Below, piece by piece: positions 36,305-44,275 of a stretch of DNA of 64,000 nucleotides. The position numbers and the translations under genes were made by a program. The stretch is from Flavobacteriaceae bacterium MAR_2010_72 (GTDB lineage Bacteria > Bacteroidota > Bacteroidia > Flavobacteriales > Flavobacteriaceae), in NCBI GenBank assembly GCA_003550275.1, contig QXCW01000002.1, forward strand, positions 2,244,001 to 2,308,000, read 5' to 3'. The notes beneath the pieces were generated by a model. The model saw nothing but the letters and a program-made list of their open reading frames with translations. It did no database searches and was not told the DNA's origin. Within the stretch, counting starts at the first letter, position 1; each line of letters opens with the position of its first letter.

Positions 36305-36838
36305 CTAAAGCCGTAGTACATAATAGTCCAGATCTACTGTTTTTCCTTTAGTGGTGGTGTAATCGTTAGCCACCTTCTTTTCGAACTGAAAACCATTACG
36401 CAGTGCCACTTGTTTACTGGCTATATTTTCTGAAGCTACCCGGCAAAGCAATTGTTTAAGTGGATAGGTCTCTTTTAAATAGTTCATAAGTAAGCCCAAG
36501 GCTTTGGAGGTCAAGCCCCTACCCTCATAGTTTACATCAATAAAATACCCCAGCTCGGCAATGGCGCTTTCCCAATCGATATTTTTAACATCTAATAACC
36601 CGACCCATTGGTTGGTGTGCCTATCGACAATAATAAACGGAATATACTGTTTGGTAGCTACTCGCGCATCGATGGCATGGCAATAAGCTTTAGTTGCTTC
36701 AAGTGTCATGGTTTTTGCCACTGTGCCCGCAAAAAAGTCTTCCAACCGCAATCGGTTAGTGGCTATCAAGTGATAAAAGTCTTCAGGTTTACTGGTATCT
36801 AAAGGCTGAATGCTGTAGTGATCAAATTGCAAACTCAT
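36305..36838 (-). CDS. RimJ/RimL-type GNAT N-acetyltransferase
   Basis: A 177-residue acetyltransferase of the RimL type: LRLEDFFAGTVAKTMTLEAT, GLLDVKNIDWESAIAELGYF, the acetyl-CoA loop YEGRGLTSKALGLLMNY and ENIASKQVALRNGFQFEKKV. Related enzymes modify ribosomal protein N-termini or small molecules. It is divergent from the MFS exporter gene with only 36 bp between starts. Confidence 0.86.
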   Translation of the reverse strand: MSLQFDHYSIQPLDTSKPEDFYHLIATNRLRLEDFFAGTVAKTMTLEATKAYCHAIDARVATKQYIPFIIVDRHTNQWVGLLDVKNIDWESAIAELGYFIDVNYEGRGLTSKALGLLMNYLKETYPLKQLLCRVASENIASKQVALRNGFQFEKKVANDYTTTKGKTVDLDYYVLRL

Positions 36839-36862
36839 TTCACAAAACTAATATATTTAGTT

Positions 36863-36870
36863 TATTTTTG
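36863..36870 (+). promoter_or_regulatory. -7 promoter element TATTTTTG very close to start codon
   Basis: A perfect TAnnTTTG ends only 4 bases before the MFS exporter ATG. If used, transcription would start at or within a base or two of the ATG, giving a leaderless mRNA. Confidence 0.5.
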
Positions 36871-36874
36871 CGCC

Positions 36875-38089
36875 ATGCAAAAACAAGCCTCTTTCCGATT
36901 GGAATTTGTGGCCCTTATGGCCTCCTTAATGTCTATCGTTGCCCTATCTATCGACGCCTTACTTCCAGCCTTGCCGGAGATCAGCGCTTCATTAGGTGTA
37001 ACCAAAGTACATGACAACCAATTTTTAATCACCATGATTTTTTTGGGGATTGGTTTTGGGCAATTGGTCTTTGGCCCCCTATCTGACAGTTTTGGAAGGA
37101 AGGCCATTGTATATGCTGGTTTTCTATTATTCATTATTGCCAGTATTATTTGTTTGACTACGAACAGTTTTGAGATGATGTTGTTTGGTAGGGTATTGCA
37201 AGGGATTGGCCTCGCCTCGCCCCGTACGATGAGTATTGCTATGATACGTGACAGTTACCATGGTGACTATATGGCCAAGATTGTTTCGATTGTAGTTATG
37301 GTATTCATTTTAGTTCCTGTGATTGCTCCTACTTTGGGACAATTACTCCTGTACTGGTATGACTGGAAGGCGATTTTTTATGTGAACCTCGGTTTTGGGC
37401 TTTTGGTGATGGTGTGGTTTTGGTGGCGACAAGAAGAAACCCTGGTAAAAGCACGACGTATTCCGTTTCGGCCTTCGATATTTATAACTGGTACCAAGGA
37501 ATTCTTTAGATATAAGGATGCTGTTGGTTATACCTTGATATCCGGATTCATTACGGGTTCGTTTATTGTATATTTAAGTACCTCACAGCAGATCTTTGAG
37601 CAGCAATATGACCTCGCTGAACTGTTCCCTTATATCTTTGCCAGTTTGGCCATATCGGTAGGCTTGTCTACCTATTTGAACAGCAGATTTGTGGTGCGCT
37701 TTGGAGCGCGGCAGATCGCCTTTTATGCCGCCATGGCCTATACAGCGATTTCGCTCCTGTATGTGTTTCTGTTTATTAACGGACAGAATCCCAGTATTGG
37801 GGTATTGATCGGCTTTTTTGCCTTACAGTTTTTTGCCGTTGGGTTGTTGTTTGGTAATTTACGTGCCCTAGCCATGGAGCCTCTGGGCCATATTGCTGGT
37901 ATTGGTGCTGCCTTGAATGGTTTTATTTCGACCGTAATGGCGGTGCCTATAGCCAACTATATAGGAAGCTTTGTGAAAACTTCGGTATTACCCTTATTTA
38001 TTGGGTTTAGTATTTTTGGACTCCTTTCGGTAATGGTATTTTTACGATTGAATGTTATACAACGACGGGCCATAGAACAAACCATTTAA
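36875..38089 (+). CDS. Bcr/CflA-type MFS multidrug exporter
   Basis: A 404-residue major facilitator protein with 12 helices. The N-terminus RLEFVALMASLMSIVALSID followed by ALLPALPEI is the Bcr/CflA pattern. Motif A appears as GPLSDSFGRKAIVYAG between helices 2 and 3, and motif C-like RVLQGIGLASPRTMSIAMIRD after helix 4, which suggests proton-driven drug efflux. The ATG at 36875 is set by this conserved start. The stop lies one base from the convergent NYN-protein gene. Confidence 0.9.
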   Translation: MQKQASFRLEFVALMASLMSIVALSIDALLPALPEISASLGVTKVHDNQFLITMIFLGIGFGQLVFGPLSDSFGRKAIVYAGFLLFIIASIICLTTNSFEMMLFGRVLQGIGLASPRTMSIAMIRDSYHGDYMAKIVSIVVMVFILVPVIAPTLGQLLLYWYDWKAIFYVNLGFGLLVMVWFWWRQEETLVKARRIPFRPSIFITGTKEFFRYKDAVGYTLISGFITGSFIVYLSTSQQIFEQQYDLAELFPYIFASLAISVGLSTYLNSRFVVRFGARQIAFYAAMAYTAISLLYVFLFINGQNPSIGVLIGFFALQFFAVGLLFGNLRALAMEPLGHIAGIGAALNGFISTVMAVPIANYIGSFVKTSVLPLFIGFSIFGLLSVMVFLRLNVIQRRAIEQTI

Positions 38090-38090
38090 C

Positions 38091-38840
38091 CTAGCGTTTG
38101 GTCTTGGTGTCTTTAATACGAACATAGATAAGCTTGAAACGACCACTGCCTCCATCTCGGGTCTCAACCTCAAAGTTTTTAATGGATTTAATTAGTGGTG
38201 TAAGCTTTTGAAAGCCATAGTTTCTGGCATCAAAATTAGGTTGTTTCTTTTGCAATAAACTCCCCACATCGCCCAAAAATGCCCAGCCATCATCATCGGC
38301 CACATCATCAATAGTGGAAGCAATAAAACGAATTTCCTTTTGGGTAATGGTAGCAATGGTGTTTTTTGCTGCCGTTTTTTTGTTGTTGCTAGACTCTTGC
38401 TCTTCGGTTTGCTTCTTTAAGATTTCGATATAGATAAACTTATCGCAGGCCACAATAAAGGGGTCTGGTGTTTTCTTTTCCCCAATACCATAAACGAGCA
38501 TACCAGCTTCGCGAAGTCGAGTTGCTAAACGGGTAAAGTCGCTATCACTGGAGACGATACAAAAGCCATTTACTTTTTCGGAATAGAGAATATCCATAGC
38601 GTCAATAATCATGGCGGAGTCTGTGGAGTTTTTTCCTTGAGTATAGCCGTATTGTTGAATGGGTGTAATGGCATTTTCGAGTAACAGATTCTTCCATTTA
38701 GACAAATGTGGTTTGGTCCAATCGCCATAGATGCGTTTGATGGTTGGGTTGCCATATTTGGCTATTTCTTCCATCATTTCTTTTACGTAGGCTGAAGGAA
38801 TGTTATCGCCATCGATAAGTACTGCTAATTTTATATCCAT
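38091..38840 (-). CDS. NYN-domain (LabA-like PIN) protein with LOTUS/OST-HTH domain
   Basis: A 249-residue protein. The NYN nuclease-like domain (about 1-145) shows LAVLIDGDNIPS (first Asp), STDSAMIIDAMDILY (second Asp) and FCIVSSDSDFTRLATRLREAG (third Asp). A basic linker and a C-terminal LOTUS domain (about 170-245, VGSLLQKKQPNFDARNYGFQ) probably bind RNA. Together these suggest RNA cleavage or turnover; target unknown. Convergent with the MFS gene. Confidence 0.9.
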   Translation of the reverse strand: MDIKLAVLIDGDNIPSAYVKEMMEEIAKYGNPTIKRIYGDWTKPHLSKWKNLLLENAITPIQQYGYTQGKNSTDSAMIIDAMDILYSEKVNGFCIVSSDSDFTRLATRLREAGMLVYGIGEKKTPDPFIVACDKFIYIEILKKQTEEQESSNNKKTAAKNTIATITQKEIRFIASTIDDVADDDGWAFLGDVGSLLQKKQPNFDARNYGFQKLTPLIKSIKNFEVETRDGGSGRFKLIYVRIKDTKTKR

Positions 38841-38941
38841 TAAGAGGTGTTTAGTTTGTGTTGATCACCTTGAAGGTGTGATTTTTTCAAAGGTAAGGTA
38901 ATAAAATGTATTTGGTTGGGAAGTGTTTAAAAAAGTAGTTG

Positions 38942-38977
38942 GGTGTTTGGTGTTTGGTGTTTGGTGTTTGATGTTTA
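38942..38977. repeat. TGTTTGG-type 8-bp tandem repeat at the start of a repeat-rich region
   Basis: GGTGTTTG repeats about four times and decays into GATGTTTAG. The 38841-39519 gap contains this array, a copy of a 77-bp dispersed repeat, a TTCCTGC/GCAGGAA hairpin near 39307 and an 11-bp array. I see no credible gene in it. Confidence 0.75.
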
Positions 38978-39099
38978 GTTGATAGTGTTTAGTATTTGGT
39001 GGGTAATGATTTCTGGATATTCCATTGGGTGTATAAGGGCATAGGTTATAACTTTGGTTTCTTTAATACTTTTACATATTCAAACGAGCAAGGCTATTG

Positions 39100-39176
39100 G
39101 TTCTATTCATTTTTTGCTAGTCCAAAAAACGAATCAAAAAAGACTTTCACTGTAGGTAGGCATTTCTGCTGCGCAG
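39100..39176. repeat. 77-bp dispersed repeat, copy A
   Basis: From GTTCTATTCATTTTTTGCTA to TGCTGCGCAG. It matches copy B at 40623-40699 with only one or two mismatches. The two copies are direct and flank the hypothetical gene 39520-40317. Confidence 0.85.
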
Positions 39177-39435
39177 AACCTGAAGTACTTGCCTAAATTT
39201 TACTCATGGGCTTTGATTTTATATTTAGGTATTCGTGAATCGTAGATTTCTACAAGGCTTCAGGAATTTTTAACGGCAAGTACTTCTTATGCTTACTACA
39301 GTGGTTTTCCTGCTGCGCAGGAATAGGGTTTACATGCAATTGAATAACTATTATTAAATATTGACTATTGATTATTGGATAACTGGTCATTTATGGGGTT
39401 TTTATAACGTAGACCCGTAGCATGTATAGGGAACA

Positions 39436-39490
39436 CCCGAGACAAGCCCGAGACAAGGTTGAGACAAGCCCGGGACAAGGCTGGGACAAC
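39436..39490. repeat. Five 11-bp repeats (CCCGAGACAAG type) in perfect register
   Basis: Units: CCCGAGACAAG twice, GTTGAGACAAG, CCCGGGACAAG, GCTGGGACAAC. No spacing slips. It ends 29 bases from the 3' end of the hypothetical gene that runs toward it. Confidence 0.85.
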
Positions 39491-39519
39491 TTAAATATAG
39501 ATTGATGTGTAAACTTTAT

Positions 39520-40317
39520 TTAAAGGATGGCAATACATTCCATAGCTTTTTGGGCTTGCAGGTCTTCAAAGTCGCTGTAATTTTTAGTGTGATAGGTTAT
39601 ACCCAACCAAATGGTTGCCGCAACTTTGTTGTCTAATGGTTGTTGGTCAGGGATAAGGAGGGTGATTTCGTTATTTGTGTAGGTTTTATCGAGTTCAAAT
39701 GCTTGTGTTTCGGTATGGTAGCCCATTGCGTTTTGCTGTGGTATTACTGGCAAGTAGGTATTACTTTGTTCCTTATAATTATAATGGGATACGAGGCTCA
39801 ATGCCGCAGTAAGTTTAAAATAGGTCGCATATTTTGGCTTGCTGGTATGGTGGTAGTTTTTAGTTTCGGGTATATGTATTGTAATGGCTGTTCGCTGGTC
39901 ATTGATCGTGCAGTGGTATGGGGCTGTATATGTTCTTTTAAGGCTGTTGGCTACACTTAAGGGAAAACCCGTAATGCGGCCAGGCGCCATATGGAGGTTA
40001 CATTGGCGTTGCCCTTTTTCGCCTTCACCATATTGTATAACGGTTCTTATTATTCCAGCCAAGCGACCAGAAAAGGTGGAGTCTTGAAATTCTTTGGATG
40101 GTTGCCCCAACCCCATTCTTATGGCTTTTGCCACGGTAGCAGCGGCGCCAAATTCTTTATTATTCTGTTTGGTGGTTTCAAAGTTTGGGTTGGCATCCAT
40201 CTCTTCTTTTGAAGGACCGCGTTTTTTACGAACGAGTGGACCTACTCCCTTTAGGTTGTAATAGGTGCGATCGCCAATGCTTCCTGTGAAATTATGTGGC
40301 CCGTCATTTTTTGCCAT
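39520..40317 (-). CDS. Conserved hypothetical protein of Bacteroidota type
   Basis: 265 residues without signal peptide or membrane helix. The N-terminus has a recognisable layout: FTGSIGDRTYYNLKGVGPLV, basic VRKKRGPSKEEM, then NFETTKQNNKEFGAAATVAK. I have seen this GSIG...RKK...EFG pattern in hypothetical proteins of the phylum, with no known role. The C-terminal half is rich in beta strands (TAITIHIPETKNY, EITLLIPDQQPL). It is alone in a field of repeats just upstream of the integron-like region. Function not assigned. Confidence 0.65.
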   Translation of the reverse strand: MAKNDGPHNFTGSIGDRTYYNLKGVGPLVRKKRGPSKEEMDANPNFETTKQNNKEFGAAATVAKAIRMGLGQPSKEFQDSTFSGRLAGIIRTVIQYGEGEKGQRQCNLHMAPGRITGFPLSVANSLKRTYTAPYHCTINDQRTAITIHIPETKNYHHTSKPKYATYFKLTAALSLVSHYNYKEQSNTYLPVIPQQNAMGYHTETQAFELDKTYTNNEITLLIPDQQPLDNKVAATIWLGITYHTKNYSDFEDLQAQKAMECIAIL

Positions 40318-40440
40318 AGTGTTATCAAGTAGGTTATTATGTAGTTATGTAAATGTAAATTATATTTTGATTGGTTGGATATTTTTGTTGGTGATTTTTT
40401 TGAATTATGGCTATTGGGTGTTGGGTGTTTGGTGTTTGAT

Positions 40441-40569
40441 GTTTAGTGGATAGTCCATTGGGTGAAAAAGGGCAAGTGTTATGCCATTGGCTTTTGGCTG
40501 TTGGCATTTGGTGTTTGGTGTTTAGTGGATAGTCCATTGGGTGAAAAAGGGCAAGTGTTACGCCATTGG
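40441..40569. repeat. 50-bp direct repeat pair at 79-bp period
   Basis: GTTTAGTGGATAGTCCATTG (and the 30 bases that follow) occurs at 40441-40490 and 40520-40569 with one mismatch. A decayed third copy is at about 40786-40865, which also resembles 38983-39040. The gap 40318-41005 holds only such repeats and no credible gene. Confidence 0.8.
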
Positions 40570-40622
40570 TTTTTCTAATTCATTTTATTGATACTAACTT
40601 GTACGAACGATTAAGGTGATTT

Positions 40623-40699
40623 GTTCTATTCATTTTTTGCTAGTCCAAAAAACGAATCAAAAAAGACTTTCACTGTAGATAGGCATTTCTGCTGCGCAG
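40623..40699. repeat. 77-bp dispersed repeat, copy B
   Basis: Direct copy of 39100-39176. It is followed at once by the GCTGTTGG tandem array. Confidence 0.85.
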
Positions 40700-40702
40700 G
40701 AA

Positions 40703-40764
40703 TAGCTGTTAGCTGTTGGCTGATAGCTGTTGGCTGTTGGCTGTTGGCTGTTGGCTGTTGGCAT
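40703..40764. repeat. GCTGTTGG 8-bp tandem repeat
   Basis: About seven units of AGCTGTTGG/GCTGTTGG, five of them perfect in a row. It then passes into TTTGGTGT-type units (40764-40800) and GGCTATT units at 40865-40900, 100-140 bp before the recombinase start. Such arrays can change length by slippage. Confidence 0.8.
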
Positions 40765-41005
40765 TTGGTGTATGGTGTGTGGTGTTTAGTGGATAGTGTT
40801 TAGTATTTGGTGGGTAATGTCTGGATATTCCATTGGGAAAAAAATGGGCAAGTGTTATGCCATTGGCTGTTAGCTATTGGCTATTGGCTATTAGCGACTG
40901 GCTTTTTAAGCGGTTGAACTGTTGTGGGTTGTGGGGTTAAAAAAATGTTTTGGGATGGTTTACAATTCAAAATTTTGATTTACATTTAGTTTCCTAATTC
41001 ATGCT

Positions 41006-42214
41006 ATGAAGCCTGTCATTACTTTAAGTCCGTTGCAACATCGTAACCAAGCACAAATTGCTATTGGGTTTTCTTATAGCGATGATGTAAAAGCCTATAT
41101 AAAGGGGTTTTCGGGTGTAGAATGGTCTAGTACCCACAAAACCTTTTATGTACTCGATAGTGCTTCTAACCTGCATGCACTTTTTACCTATCTTCAGAGT
41201 GGCGGCTATTTTGTTGATTATAGTGCTATGCGCTTTAAGGGTAAGGTAGCAAAGGTGGCTATTGCCAAGGTCAAACCTCCAGATAAGGCTTCACTTTACA
41301 GGGCTATTAACAAGGATTTACAAGCCCTATTGAAGTCATATGTTACTTATTTAAAGGGAAAACGTTTAAGTGTAAACACCATAAGCAGTTATGGGTATTT
41401 TGTGCTTCGGTTTTTACATTTTAATAGCGCCACTGCCATGGCCGATTGGACGACTCGGCATATTGAATTATTTATGGAAGGTGTTATTGCCAAGGAGCAT
41501 TATAGTGTGAGTAGCCATAGGCAGTGTGTGAGTGCGTTAAAATACCTTAGCGCCCTTTGTAACCTATCTGCTTTTGATGCCAGTACTTTTAAGCGTCCAA
41601 AAAAATCATTGTATTTACCTACGGTTTTATCGAAAGAAGCGATTATTGATATACTACAAGTAACCAAAAACTTGAAACACAGGGCCATTATAGGTCTTTT
41701 GTATTCGGGTGGATTGCGTTTGGGCGAGTTGTTGCACCTGGAGCTAAAAGATCTGGATATGGATCGTAGCCAAATCCACATCAAGCAAGGTAAAGGGCGA
41801 AAGGATCGTGTTGTTGTTATGAGTGAGGTGATCAAGCCTTTATTTATTAATTATATTAACACTTACAGGCCCACACGTTATTTTGTGGAAGGGCAAGGTG
41901 GTGGTTTATACAGTGCCAGTAGTGTAGGTCAGGTATTGAAGCGTTCGTGCCAACTTGCTGGTATCCAAAAAAAGGTCACCCCGCATACTTTACGTCATAG
42001 CTATGCAACGCATATGTTAGAAAATGGTGTTGATTTGCGTTATATACAGGCCTTATTGGGTCATGCAAAGCCGGAGACGACGATGATTTATACGCATGTT
42101 GCCCAAAAGAGTATTATGCAAATTAAGAATCCGTTGGATGTTACGGTAGAGGGTTTAATGAAAAGTGTTAAGGGTGATGAAAAAGTGTTGATATCCGGCA
42201 ATATTAAGAGTTAA
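41006..42214 (+). CDS. Tyrosine site-specific recombinase, candidate integron integrase
   Basis: A 402-residue recombinase. An extra N-terminal domain (about 1-85, ITLSPLQHRNQAQIAIGF) precedes a SAM-like core-binding domain (about 105-185, YVTYLKGKRLSVNTISSYGY) and the catalytic domain (about 200-380). Catalytic residues: Arg in SGGLRLGELL, Lys in GKGRKDRVVV, HTLRHSYATH (HxxR), LGHAKPETT (His) and the nucleophile Tyr in MIYTHV. The tail IMQIKNPLD resembles the GVRSPLD end of integron integrases. It lies immediately upstream of the cassette array, with an attI-like site just after its stop. XerCD-like or phage roles are alternatives. Confidence 0.88.
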   Translation: MKPVITLSPLQHRNQAQIAIGFSYSDDVKAYIKGFSGVEWSSTHKTFYVLDSASNLHALFTYLQSGGYFVDYSAMRFKGKVAKVAIAKVKPPDKASLYRAINKDLQALLKSYVTYLKGKRLSVNTISSYGYFVLRFLHFNSATAMADWTTRHIELFMEGVIAKEHYSVSSHRQCVSALKYLSALCNLSAFDASTFKRPKKSLYLPTVLSKEAIIDILQVTKNLKHRAIIGLLYSGGLRLGELLHLELKDLDMDRSQIHIKQGKGRKDRVVVMSEVIKPLFINYINTYRPTRYFVEGQGGGLYSASSVGQVLKRSCQLAGIQKKVTPHTLRHSYATHMLENGVDLRYIQALLGHAKPETTMIYTHVAQKSIMQIKNPLDVTVEGLMKSVKGDEKVLISGNIKS

Positions 42215-42219
42215 AAGTG

Positions 42220-42242
42220 TATTTTAGTGAACATATAACCAG
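42220..42242 (+). other. attI-like site, copy 1
   Basis: TATTTTAGTGAACATATAAC and then CAG form a 23-bp sequence that begins 5 bases after the recombinase stop and ends at the first G|TT cassette boundary (42242/42243). A copy with 21 of 23 identical bases is found at another cassette boundary, 56013-56035. It lacks the ATTGC and R''/L'' arms of the attC-like sites. Confidence 0.5.
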
Positions 42243-42268
42243 TTGTAGCTAATTTAAACACCGAGAGG

Positions 42269-42634
42269 ATGAAGAATATAAAAGATATTGAATTTAATGA
42301 TATTGCTTTCTTTGAACAAGAAGGAAGAAAAGCAGTAATCTTATTTGGAAAAGACAAGACGAAAGCCAAAAACTTACATAAGGCAATGTCTGAAAAAGGT
42401 TTTAATTTTAAAAGTAAATGTGAACCTAATGGTTGTTACACCGTTGGTCTTGATGTGAATAGTTATGAAAAAACATTAATTCTTGAAACTATCTATAAGA
42501 AACAAAAGCTACCTCAATTAGTGTGGTTGGATAATTCAAGTTTTTCGGACATTATTATAGCTTATCGGGAGGAAGGCAATACCGAGTTACTCCACCCTTC
42601 ATTTCAAACAAACGCTTGGATAAATCCGAATTAA
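42269..42634 (+). CDS. Hypothetical protein, first gene of cassette 1
   Basis: 121 residues, soluble, no signal peptide. Alpha/beta character with IAFFEQEGRKAVILFGKDK and a cysteine pair CEPNGC. I do not recognise the family. It starts 26 bases after the G|TT boundary at 42242/42243, the short leader typical of cassettes here, and is directly downstream of the recombinase and attI-like site, the position most likely to be expressed from an integron promoter. Confidence 0.65.
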   Translation: MKNIKDIEFNDIAFFEQEGRKAVILFGKDKTKAKNLHKAMSEKGFNFKSKCEPNGCYTVGLDVNSYEKTLILETIYKKQKLPQLVWLDNSSFSDIIIAYREEGNTELLHPSFQTNAWINPN

Positions 42635-42769
42635 CAGAATAAAATTTATGACCAACATTTGATTTTGGAGATTCATATAACTGACCTTTATCTAAAGCAT
42701 AAACAAACATACGACTGACCTTATAATTACGCAACTGTTACGTGCGACTGACAAAACAAAACGCTTATA

Positions 42770-43156
42770 ATGAAATTAAAAAGCAAATACCTAAACGGAG
42801 TTATTGAATTTATAGATTGTATCGTTGTTTTTCAATACGGTATAATTCAACGTATTAAATTTGACTACCCCTCTGGCTCTTTACCAAAAGATTATTCAGA
42901 TTTTATTGTTCGTAGATACTCAAAATACCAAGTAGGTGTTTATCCTCATGGATATAATTACATCTTAACATTTTTAGACAGTAGCGACAAAGAACAGAAT
43001 ATATTTTTCAAATTAAATCCATTACAAACATTTCGGTTGAATTGGATTTTAAATAAATATTGGATACAGAAAACAAACAATTGGATTCAATTTGTAATTC
43101 CTGTCGCAACATCAATAGCAACATATTTAATCACAAGGGATATTTATTGCAAGTAA
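42770..43156 (+). CDS. Hypothetical protein, second gene of cassette 1
   Basis: 128 residues. An N-terminal beta-rich part (LKSKYLNGVIEFIDCIVVFQ) is followed by a possible single membrane helix near the C-terminus (WIQFVIPVATSIATYLITRD). Not recognised. It lies 135 bases after the first gene, still inside cassette 1, whose R'' arm begins at 43290. The 130 bases between its stop and the R'' arm hold no gene, only a short GACACGTTATAAAC that may be a worn attC end. Confidence 0.55.
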   Translation: MKLKSKYLNGVIEFIDCIVVFQYGIIQRIKFDYPSGSLPKDYSDFIVRRYSKYQVGVYPHGYNYILTFLDSSDKEQNIFFKLNPLQTFRLNWILNKYWIQKTNNWIQFVIPVATSIATYLITRDIYCK

Positions 43157-43289
43157 ATACCCTATGATAGGAGCTAAAATATTAACTATAATAGTTTCAA
43201 TACCAGGAGGCTTATAGAACCAATTATACCAAAATCCATGAAAAACATATTTGAAAATTGCAGACACGTTATAAACAATTAATAAAAAC

Positions 43290-43418
43290 TAGCTACAACA
43301 ATGTATAAAATTAATTGCTTGTTACTTCCTTGCTTACGAAAATCCTTGCGGATTTCCTATTTGGTTGTACTTGTTAAAGTGCGTTCTTAACCATCGCAAC
43401 TAATCTTATACGTAGCCG
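43290..43418 (+). repeat. attC-like site of cassette 1
   Basis: R'' TAGCTACAAC complements the cassette start TTGTAGCTA at 42243. Inner arms GTATAA and TTATAC pair, ATTGC pairs with CGCAA, and a GAAAATCC/GGATTTCC hairpin lies between. It ends GCCG|TT. Confidence 0.82.
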
Positions 43419-43430
43419 TTGTAAACAATT

Positions 43431-43628
43431 ATGGAGAACGTACTAAAATTTATACTTGGAGCATTATTAATAGTTCTTGGTATTATTTGGTATAATTATG
43501 AAAGGAAAAAATTCGTTTCAGAAAGAAAAAAAGAGGATTATATGATGATGTCGTTCACAATCGAATTTATAGTTGGAGCTTTTATACTTTTTGCAATCGG
43601 AATTAGATTAATTTATGATTCAATTTAG
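43431..43628 (+). CDS. Small two-helix membrane protein, cassette 2
   Basis: 65 residues with two hydrophobic helices (KFILGALLIVLGIIWYNYE and FIVGAFILFAIGIRLIY) separated by a charged loop (RKKFVSERKKEDY). It starts only 12 bases after the cassette boundary and overlaps the next gene by 14 bases. Unknown function; overlap suggests the two work or are regulated together. Confidence 0.55.
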   Translation: MENVLKFILGALLIVLGIIWYNYERKKFVSERKKEDYMMMSFTIEFIVGAFILFAIGIRLIYDSI

Positions 43629-44127
43629 AACATCAAAGAGACTTTTAGTATTCGGACTTCTAATTTTGCCAACTTTTGGTATCGCGCAAAATTTTACTTT
43701 AATAAAGCCAAATGTTCCGGAACTGAATGCGGAATTAAAAAAAACAAATTACTCACAAGATGTGACTTACTTATATCTAAATCGGAATTACAAAGTGGAA
43801 TCTGAAAAATTAGATATTAAAAAGTATGATTATCCTGATTTCAATATTTGTGCATTTAAACAAAAATTTGAACACGGAATTATTTACTCGGAAGAACAAT
43901 GCAGAGAAGCTGGAGGAATAACCACAAAACTGATTTTACCGAAAACTGACAAAGAAAGTCTAATCCAATGGGTAGAACTGATTTTTAAAAGTTCGCCAAT
44001 GGACATTGAACACGGTTGGAATTCGGATAAAACAAAATTTGGACCGACTGACGATGGAGCTGGTTGCTATTTTGAAATTAAAGAAGTTGAAAACAAAACA
44101 GAAGTTGAAATGTATTGCGGATGTTAA
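43615..44127 (+). CDS. Secreted hypothetical protein, cassette 2
   Basis: 170 residues. A signal peptide (LLVFGLLILPTFGIAQ) predicts export. Mature part holds four to five cysteines (NICAFKQK, SEEQCREAGG, GAGCYFEI, YCGC) that may form disulfides. No known domain seen. Its stop is 8 bases before the R'' arm of the attC-like site, as tight as in typical cassettes. Confidence 0.65.
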   Translation: MIQFRTSKRLLVFGLLILPTFGIAQNFTLIKPNVPELNAELKKTNYSQDVTYLYLNRNYKVESEKLDIKKYDYPDFNICAFKQKFEHGIIYSEEQCREAGGITTKLILPKTDKESLIQWVELIFKSSPMDIEHGWNSDKTKFGPTDDGAGCYFEIKEVENKTEVEMYCGC

Positions 44128-44134
44128 AAATAAC

Positions 44135-44264
44135 TGTTTACAACACCGGCTATAGTTCATTGCGGCGGAATTTCCTCTCGGAAATTCCTGCGTATTTGCT
44201 AACTTTGGTTTACGGCGGAATAGTTCTGCCGAACCATTCCGCAACGAAACCATAGCCAAACACG
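44135..44264 (+). repeat. attC-like site of cassette 2
   Basis: R'' TGTTTACAAC is the exact complement of the cassette start TTGTAAACA at 43419. Inner arms GGCTAT/ATAGCC and TTGCGG/CCGCAA pair. It ends AACACG|TT. Confidence 0.85.
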
Positions 44265-44275
44265 TTAGCAAACAT

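Noticed and set aside
39640..40453. Several + strand open frames across the hypothetical gene 39520-40317
   Set aside because: The - strand frame has a typical start and a recognisable conserved N-terminus; the + frames are Cys- and Trp-rich shadows.
43260..43280. An additional cassette boundary at GACACGTTATAAAC
   Set aside because: It has the ACACGTT end but no matching arm was found, so I keep cassette 1 as one unit.
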